A DNA stretch of 9,860 nt from Clostridia bacterium (GTDB lineage: Bacteria > Bacillota_E > RBS10-35 > JAJYVN01), in assembly GCA_027335545.1 (NCBI GenBank), contig DAHWHV010000141.1, positions 1 to 9,860 of the forward strand, in the 5' to 3' direction. Every line of letters starts with the position of its first letter. The stretch's first letter is position 1. Positions 1 to 5,645 of this stretch are shown here, in pieces. The notes beneath the pieces were generated by a model. It did not search any database, had not been told where the DNA came from, and saw only the letters and a program-made list of their open reading frames with translations. The position numbers and the translations under genes were made by a program.

Positions 1-426
1 GCCGCCGCGGGCGGCCGGGCGAACGATCGGGGTGTCCTCCCCCAGAGACGGGCCGGCGCACGCCGGTTGCCCCCGCGCGGCGGGCAGGGCACCGTGGCGG
101 GCAGCCGTGCGGAGAGCGCGGGCCTGGCGCCCGTCGCGCGCCCCCCCTTGCCGACCGACGGGCGCCCCCTGAGCGGGAGGAACACCCCCGGCGTCGCTCG
201 GAGCGCGCATGCCCGCTGACCCACGCGGGCCCACGACGGGCTGCCGCCGACGCCGCTCACGCCCGCTGGCCGTCGCCGCCACGCGCCGTGGGTCGGCCCG
301 CCCGCTGACGGTCGCCCCGTGGGCGGGGTGTGCGCCGCGCCCTCCGCCCCCTGTGGAGCGGCCTCCCCGCCACCCGCACCGCTGGCGAACACCCGCGCGG
401 CACGAGGCGGCCCCGGGGCGCCCCCC
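1..426. other. Gene-free stretch downstream of comA
   Basis: I see no supportable gene here. The minus strand stays open in the comA reading frame from the comA stop to the window edge. Its translation (possible ATG at 210) is only Arg, Ala, Gly and Pro-rich sequence with no family resemblance and no convincing ribosome binding site, which is expected of non-coding DNA at this GC content. The plus-strand frames are equally low in complexity. The stretch does hold an 11-bp perfect inverted repeat (126-166) and a 7-bp one (297-303 with 321-327). The next gene downstream of comA must lie to the left of the window. Confidence 0.55.
126..166. repeat. 11-bp perfect inverted repeat downstream of comA
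   Basis: The arms GGCGCCCGTCG (126-136) and CGACGGGCGCC (156-166) are exact reverse complements around a 19-base spacer. The element lies about 260 bases past the comA stop, and no T-run follows on either strand. It may be a factor-assisted terminator or a structured element in the transcript. Its function is inferred only from the symmetry. Confidence 0.4.
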
Positions 427-1224
427 TCACGCGCCAGCCTCGTCCACGCGGTTGCCGCCCGGGATGGCGTTGGAGAGGATGGCCGCACGCAGGGTGTCGC
501 CGCGCAGCCCGACACGCAGGGCCTCCACCGACAGGGCCTCCTCGGGGTGGACGTTGCCGAGGTTGACGTTCGTGCCAAAGCGGAGGATCAGGTCCTGTTG
601 CTGGTTCTTGAGCGGCGCCTCCCAGATGAGCTGGTTGACGTCGGCCACCGCCCCGGCGATGCCTTCCATCTCGTCCTCGTCGATGGAGCCGTCCTCACGG
701 TAGATCACCACCCCCTTGCCGGACTCCCGGCCCTCGACGATCACCTTCCAGGCACCGCGCTCCAGGTCCCAGCGGATCTGTTCGCGGATGTTGCTGCGCG
801 GCACGCGGTCCGCCGGGTGCTTCTTGCCCACCTCGCTCACGACGCGCAACCCCCGAGCCCGGGCGCAGTCGATCAGCATCCCACGCGTGTGCATCGACAT
901 CTGGATGGTGCCGTCGGACACCTCCAGCAAGGGGAAGCCGAGGTCGGCGACGCGGTCGATGAACTCGCGGCCCTTGCCCTGGACCACGGCCACCTCCAAC
1001 GCGGTGCCCCCCGGGTAGCACGCGACGCCCGCGCCCCGCGTCAACTCCAGCTTGCGGCGCAGCGCGTTCTCGCTGTAGAGCGCGCTGGTGCCGAAAGCCA
1101 GTTTCAAGAGGTCCACGTAGGGTCCGGCCACCTCCAGCAGGTCGGCGGTGGCCGCCAGCCCCAGGCCCTTATCGATCACCATGGTCACGCCGCGCTCGCG
1201 CGGCGGCGCCGTCCTGCCCAGCAC
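427..1224 (-). CDS. comA: Phosphosulfolactate synthase (ComA/YitD family)
   Basis: This cytosolic TIM-barrel enzyme adds sulfite to phosphoenolpyruvate to give (2R)-phospho-3-sulfolactate. That is the first step of coenzyme M synthesis in methanogens and of sulfolactate formation in Bacillus spores. Family blocks appear in order on the 265-residue product: TMVIDKG (14-20), KLAFGTSALY (41-50), GGTALE (72-77), EVSDGT (101-106), VVSEVGKK (128-135), KVIVEGRESG (160-169), WEAPLKNQQQ (201-210), FGTNVNLGNV (216-225) and LRGDT (240-244). The length is normal. I chose GTG at 1224 because the family needs about 10 residues before the TMVIDKG block and no ATG or TTG is in frame there. GGGGGAGGG lies 14 bases upstream, which is rather far. 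The ATG at 1182 would cut into the first conserved block. No phosphatase (ComB) or later pathway gene is visible, so the end product is unknown. Confidence 0.92.
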   Translation of the reverse strand: MLGRTAPPRERGVTMVIDKGLGLAATADLLEVAGPYVDLLKLAFGTSALYSENALRRKLELTRGAGVACYPGGTALEVAVVQGKGREFIDRVADLGFPLLEVSDGTIQMSMHTRGMLIDCARARGLRVVSEVGKKHPADRVPRSNIREQIRWDLERGAWKVIVEGRESGKGVVIYREDGSIDEDEMEGIAGAVADVNQLIWEAPLKNQQQDLILRFGTNVNLGNVHPEEALSVEALRVGLRGDTLRAAILSNAIPGGNRVDEAGA

Positions 1225-1347
1225 GGGGAACGGGCATACCCTCCCCCATACCCCCGGCGCCCTCGGATCCGCGGACGCCCCCTTCACCCCGCACGCCCCC
1301 CCCGCCCGCGCGGCCAGCCGGGCCGCCCGACGCGCGTGCAGGGTATG

Positions 1348-1381
1348 CGCCGCGCGCGGCGGCGGCGACGCCGGATCCGGC
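1348..1381. promoter_or_regulatory. Paired palindromes between the divergent comA and DUF441 genes
   Basis: Two perfect palindromes without spacers lie in the 237-base divergent gap: CGCCGCGCGCGGCG (1348-1361) and GCCGGATCCGGC (1370-1381). Their centres are 21 bases apart, two helical turns, as for two dimer sites on one face of the DNA. CGGATCCG (1264-1271) echoes the second. Palindromes of this size are not rare at such GC content, so an operator role is a weak inference. I found no convincing -35/-10 pair in the gap. The least GC-rich patch is near 1408-1435. Confidence 0.25.
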
Positions 1382-1461
1382 CCAGGGGGCCCCGGCGAAC
1401 CGGGCCGGGTTAGACACGGCAACGGCGTCATAGGAAGCGCTGGGGATCGGGGGGGAGGCCG

Positions 1462-1911
1462 CTGGACGCCCTGATCATCCTCGGCATCTGCGCCGGGCTA
1501 GGCCTGGTCGGCCGCAACGGGCTCATCACGGCGGCGGCCGTGAGCCTGGCCCTGCTGCGGATCTTCGGCCTGCAGACGGCGATCCGCTGGCTCGACGAGC
1601 GGGGCACGGCTCTGGGCATCTTCCTGCTGGTGATCAGCCTGCTGGCGCCGGTCGCAGGTGACCGCCTCTCGCTGCGCGCCTTCGCCAGAGAACTCCTCCG
1701 CCCGTCGGGGCTGGTGGGCCTGGCCATCGCGGCGGCGGCCGCCTATCTGGGCAGGGGGGGCGTGCACTTCCTGCAGAGCTATCCCGCTGCCCTGGTGGGA
1801 TTGATCGTGGGCTCCGTGCTGGGCACGATCTTCCTGGGCGGCGTGCCGACGGGTCCCCTGATCGCCGCGGGCGTTACCGCCCTGCTCCTGCAGGCCCTGG
1901 GCCAGCGCTGA
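1462..1911 (+). CDS. DUF441 family integral membrane protein (YtwI-like), probable CTG start
   Basis: The protein is very hydrophobic, about 149 residues, with likely membrane segments near residues 3-17, 20-36, 49-65, 82-97 and 108-145. Family signatures are visible: GLVGRNGL near the start, LDERG at about 44-48, the LAPVAGDRLS stretch (61-70), GRGGVHFLQ (97-105), and GGVPTGPLIAAG (126-137) close to the C-terminus. DUF441 proteins are conserved in Bacillota and have no established function; length and topology are typical. The frame is open from 1414, yet it has no ATG, GTG or TTG before GTG 1540, and starting there would delete the first membrane segment. GGGGGGGAGG (1449-1458) precedes CTG codons at 1462 and 1471. 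Either could be the start: the first is only 3 bases from the Shine-Dalgarno sequence, the second 12. A sequencing error in the seven-G run would not reveal a normal start in another frame. Confidence 0.8.
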   Translation: MDALIILGICAGLGLVGRNGLITAAAVSLALLRIFGLQTAIRWLDERGTALGIFLLVISLLAPVAGDRLSLRAFARELLRPSGLVGLAIAAAAAYLGRGGVHFLQSYPAALVGLIVGSVLGTIFLGGVPTGPLIAAGVTALLLQALGQR

Positions 1912-1955
1912 GGCGGCCGCCGAGGCGGAATGGGCGCGCAAGGGAAGCCTCCTCG

Positions 1956-1971
1956 CCCCCTGCTCAGGGGG
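1956..1971 (+). terminator. Possible terminator hairpin after the DUF441 gene
   Basis: CCCCCTG (1956-1962) and CAGGGGG (1965-1971) are exact reverse complements, folding to a 6-bp stem with a four-base loop 44 bases after the stop. No T-run follows. The larger 16-bp stem starts 21 bases further on, so the two together may stop transcription. Confidence 0.4.
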
Positions 1972-1992
1972 GGTCCCGGGGCCCATGTCTCT

Positions 1993-2048
1993 GCGGCCGC
2001 GCGGCCCGCGAGCCGGGGGGGAACCGGCGGATCGGGCCGCGCGGCCGC
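1993..2048. repeat. 16-bp perfect inverted repeat with nested hairpin
   Basis: GCGGCCGCGCGGCCCG (1993-2008) and CGGGCCGCGCGGCCGC (2033-2048) are perfect reverse complements. The 24-base loop contains a second 5-bp stem, GCCGG (2012-2016) with CCGGC (2024-2028). Each arm itself holds the palindrome GGCCGCGCGGCC. It starts 82 bases after the DUF441 stop in a convergent gap. A bidirectional terminator is the simplest reading. The lack of a T-run leaves a recombination or protein-binding site possible. Confidence 0.6.
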
Positions 2049-2400
2049 CCAGGTGCCCCGGCCACGTCCACCCGCAGGGCCCGCCGCAGTCGGCGCCTCC
2101 CGCCGGGTCGCCGAATGCGGCCCCGCGCTCGCAACCCCGGTGTCCTCCGTCGTCCGCCGCCGCGTGGGGGACAGCGGGCACTGGGGGGCGCGGCCCCGAT
2201 CACTCCGCGCCTCCGGAGGGCGGCCCCTCGCTCTCTTTGCCGGCGTCCACCCCAAACTCAGCCGAGGGCCTGGGCGGCGGGTCGCCGGGGGACCGCCCTG
2301 GCGAGCCCGCCACCGCGCTCCCCCCAGCCGGCGCGTCCCGCCGCGAGGGCGCGGCGAAGCGATTGCGCCCGCCTGGCGGCGCATATGGCCCCGGGTACTT

Positions 2401-2429
2401 CCCCGGCCGCTAGGCCCAGGCGGCCGGGG
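2401..2429 (-). terminator. Strong GC hairpin after the leftward 2448-3047 gene
   Basis: CCCCGGCCGC (2401-2410) and GCGGCCGGGG (2420-2429) form a perfect 10-bp stem with a 9-base loop, starting 18 bases past the stop of the leftward gene. Position and symmetry fit a terminator. The bases that follow on the minus strand (AAGTACC) are not T-rich, so it is not a classical intrinsic terminator. Confidence 0.5.
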
Positions 2430-2447
2430 CGGTGCAGGGACCACGAA

Positions 2448-3047
2448 TCAGCCCTCGGGCCGCGACTCCCGGGTGTCCCGCTCCCGCAGCCGGACGTTCA
2501 GGTGCTTGAGTTGGTGGCTGAGGCCCTCGATCTCGTCCTGCGCCACGCCGAGAAAGAAGCGCAGGTGTTTCTCGTCCTCCCCTTCGTTGGCCTCCAGCAG
2601 TTGCCGGCACTCGCGGTAGATGTCCAGGGCCTGGTCGATGCGGTGGTGCAGGTCGCTCACCCGCTCCCGCAGGGTGTCCTGCCGCCCCGGCCGCACGTCA
2701 TCGTACGAGTCCACCGTGAGCGGCTCAAAGAAGGCCGCCTCGAGCGGATCGTCGAGCGCGACGTGGACGCAGATGGGGTCATCGTTCTCCACCAAGGCCG
2801 AAACGAGCATCCCGGGCATGGGGACCGGAACCTGGCGCACCTTGGCGTCGAACATCGGCCCGGGCCAGATGTGCCGGCGGCCCGCCGACAGGTGGATGGC
2901 CACGGGCGCCCCCTCCAGAGAGCGTACGAAATGCAGCCGGTCGAGGTTGCCGGCCAGAAACCCGAGAAAGAAGGCCATGTCCGGATTCTGCGGCATGTGC
3001 TTGCCCATCCGGATCACGGCCTCCAGCAAGGTCCGGCGATCCGCCAC
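2448..3047 (-). CDS. Hypothetical protein, possibly YpiB-like (UPF0302/IDEAL)
   Basis: I do not recognise this 199-residue protein with confidence. GTG at 3047 is well supported: TGGAGGG ends 6 bases upstream and an extended -10 box lies about 60 bases upstream. It has no signal peptide or membrane segment. Residues 1-115 look globular, with LHFVRSLEGAPVAIHLSA (38-55) and a strand-rich part ending ENDDPICVHVALDDP (87-101). Residues 120-190 are charged and helical, probably coiled coil, and include HRIDQALDIYRECRQLLE (135-152). From memory, the LHFV...SA block, the strand-rich block and an I-D-x-A-L helix occur in the same order in Bacillus YpiB, which has UPF0302 and IDEAL domains. The match is faint and the C-terminal helix is longer here. 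If true, it would be a cytosolic adaptor-like protein. The gene is transcribed alone, with a strong hairpin after its stop. Confidence 0.75.
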   Translation of the reverse strand: MADRRTLLEAVIRMGKHMPQNPDMAFFLGFLAGNLDRLHFVRSLEGAPVAIHLSAGRRHIWPGPMFDAKVRQVPVPMPGMLVSALVENDDPICVHVALDDPLEAAFFEPLTVDSYDDVRPGRQDTLRERVSDLHHRIDQALDIYRECRQLLEANEGEDEKHLRFFLGVAQDEIEGLSHQLKHLNVRLRERDTRESRPEG

Positions 3048-3104
3048 CAGAGTCCCTCCAGCCGTGCCGGCGTCCCGCGGGGGCGGGCGACCGGGAACAA
3101 GTCG

Positions 3105-3117
3105 TGCTATTGTATCA
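3105..3117. promoter_or_regulatory. Overlapping divergent extended -10 elements
   Basis: On the minus strand TGATACAAT (3117 down to 3109) is an extended -10 box for the 2448-3047 gene. On the plus strand TGCTATTGT (3105-3113) is a weaker extended -10 for nfo. They share the same few A/T bases, the only AT-rich patch in this gap. I see no good -35 for either. The two promoters would compete for polymerase. The minus-strand call is the stronger. Confidence 0.5.
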
Positions 3118-3166
3118 CCAGGATCCGGCAGCGGTTCGCGGAGCGGAGCGGCGACGCCCGCCCCGC

Positions 3167-3203
3167 AGCGCCCGGCGGGCACGGGCGCTCCCCCTGGTGC
3201 CCG
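3167..3203 (+). promoter_or_regulatory. Alternative stem-loops in the nfo leader
   Basis: AGCGCCCG (3167-3174) pairs perfectly with CGGGCGCT (3182-3189). CGGGCAC (3176-3182) pairs with GTGCCCG (3197-3203). The two stems share base 3182, the second stem's left arm occupies the first stem's loop, and a nine-base direct repeat GCCCGGCGG (from 3170 and from 3199) underlies the choice. The element sits about 40 bases before the nfo start, in a leader of about 130 bases. It could be an attenuator-like switch or just GC-rich sequence. Confidence 0.3.
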
Positions 3204-3244
3204 GCGGAACGCGGTTACCGGCTAGGCCCTCTGGAGGTGTGGAC

Positions 3245-4084
3245 TTGCCCCTCGGTGCCCATCTCACCATAAGCAAGGGTCTGCCCGCGGCGGCCCGGCT
3301 CGCGGCGTCCATCGGCGCGGACACCTTCGGCTTCCATACGCGCAACCCGCGCGGCGGGGCCCGGCGCGTGATCAGCGCCGAGGAGATCGCCGAGTGGCGC
3401 GTGCTGCGGCAGGAGTTGGGCTTGGCCGCGCCGGTGGGTCACCTCCCTTACACCATCAACCTGGGGTCGGAACGCGCTATCTGGGAGTTCGGCGTGCGTG
3501 TCGTCGGCGAGGACCTGCAGCGTTGCGCTGCCTTCGGGGCCCACGCCATCGTCCTGCACCCGGGGCACGCCGCCGACGCCGAGGCGGGCCTGGCACGCGT
3601 CGCCGAGGGCGTCAAGCGCGCTCTGGAGGCCGCCGGTGACGGTGAGACCCTGCTCTGCCTGGAGGGCATGGCAGGGCAAACCGGGGAACTCGGCGCGGAG
3701 CCAGGGCAGTTGGCGCGCATCATCCGGGGGGCGGGCGACCCCCCGCGGCTCGGCGTGTGTCTTGACACGTGCCACCTGTTTGCCGCCGGCTGGGACATCC
3801 GTACGCACGAGGGCATCGACCGCATGCTCGCCGCGTTCGGCGACGCGGTGGGGCGCGGGCGCATCCAGGCGCTGCACCTCAATGACAGCCGCTTTGCCCT
3901 GGGCTCGCACCGGGACCGCCACGCATGCCTGGGCCAGGGCGAGATCGGCGAGGCGGGGCTGCGGGCGGTCCGCACGCACCCGTTCCTGCGGGGGTTGCCC
4001 ACCATCCTGGAGACGCCGGTGGACGACTACTCGGACTACGCCGGCGAGATCGCCATCGCCCGGCGCCTTGGGGGGGAAGCATAG
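3245..4084 (+). CDS. nfo: Endonuclease IV (AP endonuclease, xylose isomerase-like TIM barrel)
   Basis: The enzyme cuts DNA 5' of abasic sites and removes 3'-blocking groups in base excision repair, using three zinc ions. TTG at 3245 is chosen because GGAGGT (3233-3238) lies 6 bases upstream and the product then begins MPLGAHLT, as the family does; GTG at 3239 would touch the Shine-Dalgarno sequence. The 279 residues match the usual 280-285. All nine zinc ligands can be placed against E. coli Nfo: H66 (GHLPY), H105 (LHPG), E140 (CLEG), D174 and H177 (CLDTCHLFAAGWD), H211 (LHLND), D224 and H226 (RDRHACLGQGEIG) and E256 (ILETP). It heads a probable transcript with queD, which starts 4 bases after this stop. 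Transcription likely comes from the plus-strand -10 near 3108. A functional enzyme is expected. Confidence 0.95.
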   Translation: MPLGAHLTISKGLPAAARLAASIGADTFGFHTRNPRGGARRVISAEEIAEWRVLRQELGLAAPVGHLPYTINLGSERAIWEFGVRVVGEDLQRCAAFGAHAIVLHPGHAADAEAGLARVAEGVKRALEAAGDGETLLCLEGMAGQTGELGAEPGQLARIIRGAGDPPRLGVCLDTCHLFAAGWDIRTHEGIDRMLAAFGDAVGRGRIQALHLNDSRFALGSHRDRHACLGQGEIGEAGLRAVRTHPFLRGLPTILETPVDDYSDYAGEIAIARRLGGEA

Positions 4085-4088
4085 CCCC

Positions 4089-4508
4089 ATGCCCTTCCTG
4101 GCGCGGATCCGCGTGGACAACATCCCCGCCGCCCACTCGCTGGCCGGCTATCCGGGCCCGTGCGCGCGCCTGCACGGCCACAACTGGTCGTTTGAGGCGG
4201 TGGTGACGGCCCAGCGGCTGCACGAGGACATGGTGGTGGACTTCGCCGCGGTGAAGGACGTCTTCAAGGCGCTGGACCACACCAATCTCGACGACGACCC
4301 GGAGATCACCGCCGACGGGCACCGCCCCACCACGGAACGGGTGGCCGTCGTGCTGGCCGAGCGGATCCAGCGCGTGCTCGACGCGCTGCCGCACCATCCA
4401 CGCCTCACGGGGATCACCGTGCGCGAGAGTCCCCGCAACGAGATTGTCTACACGCCGTCAGCAGATCCCGCGGCTGGCGCCAGCGGCTGGAGGGAGGAGT
4501 CCCTCTGA
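4089..4508 (+). CDS. queD: 6-carboxy-5,6,7,8-tetrahydropterin synthase
   Basis: QueD converts 7,8-dihydroneopterin triphosphate to 6-carboxytetrahydropterin, the second step from GTP to preQ0. The 139-residue product has the tunnelling-fold signature: zinc ligands H16 (PAAH), H29 and H31 in CARLHGH, the catalytic C25 four residues before H29, VVDF (49-52), the catalytic LDH motif (62-64) and RES (112-114) with E113. The C25-to-HGH spacing is that of true QueD rather than of 6-pyruvoyltetrahydropterin synthase. Length is slightly above the 120-residue E. coli protein because of a tail after residue 122. ATG at 4089 lies 4 bases after the nfo stop, so translation is probably coupled; the nearest G-rich stretch is inside the end of nfo. 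A stem-loop follows the stop by one base. Confidence 0.95.
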   Translation: MPFLARIRVDNIPAAHSLAGYPGPCARLHGHNWSFEAVVTAQRLHEDMVVDFAAVKDVFKALDHTNLDDDPEITADGHRPTTERVAVVLAERIQRVLDALPHHPRLTGITVRESPRNEIVYTPSADPAAGASGWREESL

Positions 4509-4509
4509 G

Positions 4510-4700
4510 CCCTCGGGGGATGTCGCCGGCGGACCGGGCCAGGCGCCCGAGGGTGGCGGGCCCCGCGGATGCTGTACCCACTCCCGGATGCTCCGCCGGG
4601 GCGCGAGGGTCCACGGGGCGGCCACGGGCCTCCTCCCCAAGGCTCCAGCCTGGGCTGCCGCGCCGGGTGTTGGGGGGCCGCCCGGCTGATCGCCCGGGCG
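4510..4700 (+). promoter_or_regulatory. Structured spacer between queD and queE
   Basis: CCCTCGGG (4510-4517) pairs perfectly with CCCGAGGG (4546-4553), enclosing a smaller CCGG stem, right after the queD stop. CGCCCGG (4679-4685) pairs with CCGGGCG (4694-4700) about 28 bases before queE. The 220-base spacer contains no gene. The first hairpin may attenuate or protect the transcript and the second may modulate queE translation. Neither resembles a preQ1 riboswitch, since no A-rich tail or pseudoknot is seen. No promoter is evident. Confidence 0.35.
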
Positions 4701-4728
4701 CGGGCTTCCCGGAGGGGCGGGGGGCGAC

Positions 4729-5460
4729 ATGACGGCCGCTGATCCCGCCGGGCCCGTGGACGGCCGCACACGCGGCACGCTCCCCGTGATCGAGGTCTTC
4801 GGTCCGACCCTGCAGGGCGAGGGTCGGACCATCGGCCGCAAGGTGCTGTTCGTGCGGCTCGCCGGCTGCGACTGGGCCTGCTCCTGGTGCGACACGACGT
4901 ACGCTTGGCGCCCTGGCGAGATGGCTCCGGTAGCACGGCTGGCCCCCGCCGCCATCCGGGCGCGGCTCGGCGCCCTCGACCCGTCCTGCCGTGCCGTGAC
5001 GCTCACCGGGGGCAATCCCGCGTTGCACGACTGCGGCCCGCTGGTGGCCCTGCTCCACGCGGACGGCTTCTGGGTGCACGTCGAGACGCAGGGCAGCCGG
5101 GCGCCGGCCTGGCTGGCCGCCGTGGACAGCGTCACGGTGTCTCCCAAGGGCCCCAGTTCGGGGATGCCGCCGGACTGGGAAGCCCTGGGCACCACCCTCG
5201 CCGCCGCACGCTTCCCTGAGCTGAAGGTGGTCGTCTTCGACGCGGACGACTATGCGTACGCACAGGAGGTACACGGGCGCCATCCCACGGTGCCCCTTTG
5301 CCTGCAGGTTGGCAACCGGGTGGGGGCGGATGACGCGGCGACACTCCTGGGGCGCCTGCGCTGGCTGGCCGGCCGCGCGCTGTCCGACGGGGGCATGCAG
5401 GACGTGCGCGTCCTGCCTCAGTTGCACGTGCTGCTCTGGGGCAACAGGCGCGGGGTGTAG
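4729..5460 (+). CDS. queE: 7-carboxy-7-deazaguanine synthase (radical SAM)
   Basis: QueE rearranges 6-carboxytetrahydropterin to 7-carboxy-7-deazaguanine using S-adenosylmethionine, a [4Fe-4S] cluster and Mg2+. The 243-residue product carries the substrate-loop motif GPTLQGEG (25-32) and the cluster cysteines C47, C51 and C54 in CDWACSWCD, a normal CxxxCxxC. LTGGNP (92-97) is the SAM-binding glycine motif in its Bacillus form, with Asn where many homologues have Glu. ETQGS and SPKGPSSGM follow. Gly-Asn-Pro and ETQGS place it with the Bacillota type. ATG at 4729 gives about 18 residues before the first conserved strand; a G-rich stretch with GGAGG at 4711-4715 lies upstream. It follows queD in pathway order but is separated by a structured 220-base spacer. 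A GC hairpin begins at the base after the stop. Confidence 0.95.
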   Translation: MTAADPAGPVDGRTRGTLPVIEVFGPTLQGEGRTIGRKVLFVRLAGCDWACSWCDTTYAWRPGEMAPVARLAPAAIRARLGALDPSCRAVTLTGGNPALHDCGPLVALLHADGFWVHVETQGSRAPAWLAAVDSVTVSPKGPSSGMPPDWEALGTTLAAARFPELKVVVFDADDYAYAQEVHGRHPTVPLCLQVGNRVGADDAATLLGRLRWLAGRALSDGGMQDVRVLPQLHVLLWGNRRGV

Positions 5461-5480
5461 GCGGGGGCGGGCCGCCCCGC
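5461..5480 (+). terminator. Short GC hairpin directly after queE
   Basis: GCGGGG (5461-5466) pairs with CCCCGC (5475-5480), and two more pairs form inside across a bulge. It starts at the base after the queE stop. No T-run follows. It may slow polymerase or block 3' exonucleases, or be incidental. Confidence 0.3.
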
Positions 5481-5531
5481 GGTATGTGGTCCGGCCGCGG
5501 CGCGGCGGTCGGCTCGGTGCCGGCGCTGGCC

Positions 5532-5575
5532 GGTGCGCCGCCCGGGCGCTGCGGGAGTCGCCCGGGCGGCGCACC
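5532..5575 (+). promoter_or_regulatory. 17-bp perfect stem-loop between queE and queC
   Basis: GGTGCGCCGCCCGGGCG (5532-5548) and CGCCCGGGCGGCGCACC (5559-5575) are exact reverse complements around the 10-base loop CTGCGGGAGT. The right arm runs into a string of C, not T. It lies 71 bases after the queE stop and 70 bases before the queC start, in a 185-base spacer. It could terminate or attenuate readthrough into queC, set an mRNA processing point, or bind a protein as DNA. The symmetry is observed; the role is inference. Confidence 0.6.
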
Positions 5576-5645
5576 CCCCCTCCGACGAGCGGGCGCGAGC
5601 GCGGCGAAGATTCGGCCGCAAGGTCGATCCGAGGAGCGGTGGTCG

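Larger units (their letters stand above)
1912..2447. other. Gene-free convergent gap rich in inverted repeats
   Basis: This 536-base gap lies between the ends of two genes pointing at each other. Open frames exist on both strands, for example 1985-2413 on the plus strand. Their products are Pro, Ala, Gly and Arg low-complexity sequence without a good ribosome binding site, so I do not call them. Inverted repeats at 1956-1971, 1993-2048 and 2401-2429 are listed separately. A weaker 6-bp one joins 2272-2277 to 2293-2298. Confidence 0.5.

Noticed and set aside
1..426. Open minus-strand frame from the comA stop to the window edge (ATG at 210)
   Set aside because: The translation is Arg/Ala/Gly/Pro low-complexity sequence with no motif and no Shine-Dalgarno sequence. 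Long open frames are routine in DNA this GC-rich.
1408..1437. Promoter for comA or the DUF441 gene near the AT-richer patch
   Set aside because: The best hexamers match consensus only partly and have poor spacing on both strands.
1985..2413. Plus-strand open frame of 142 codons filling the convergent gap
   Set aside because: Pro/Ala/Gly/Ser-rich product, no ribosome site, codon-position bias unlike the real neighbours, and it runs through one arm of the 16-bp inverted repeat and the left arm of the 2401-2429 hairpin.
1779..2444. Minus-strand open frame of 221 codons
   Set aside because: It overlaps the end of the DUF441 gene in antisense and encodes Arg/Pro-rich sequence without motifs.
4509..4728. 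preQ1 riboswitch before queE
   Set aside because: No compact H-type pseudoknot with an A-rich tail is visible; the structures seen are plain GC hairpins.
5484..5645. Upstream ATG extension of queC
   Set aside because: It would add 54 low-complexity residues and run through the 17-bp stem-loop. GTG 5646 has a well-spaced GAGGAG and matches the family N-terminus.
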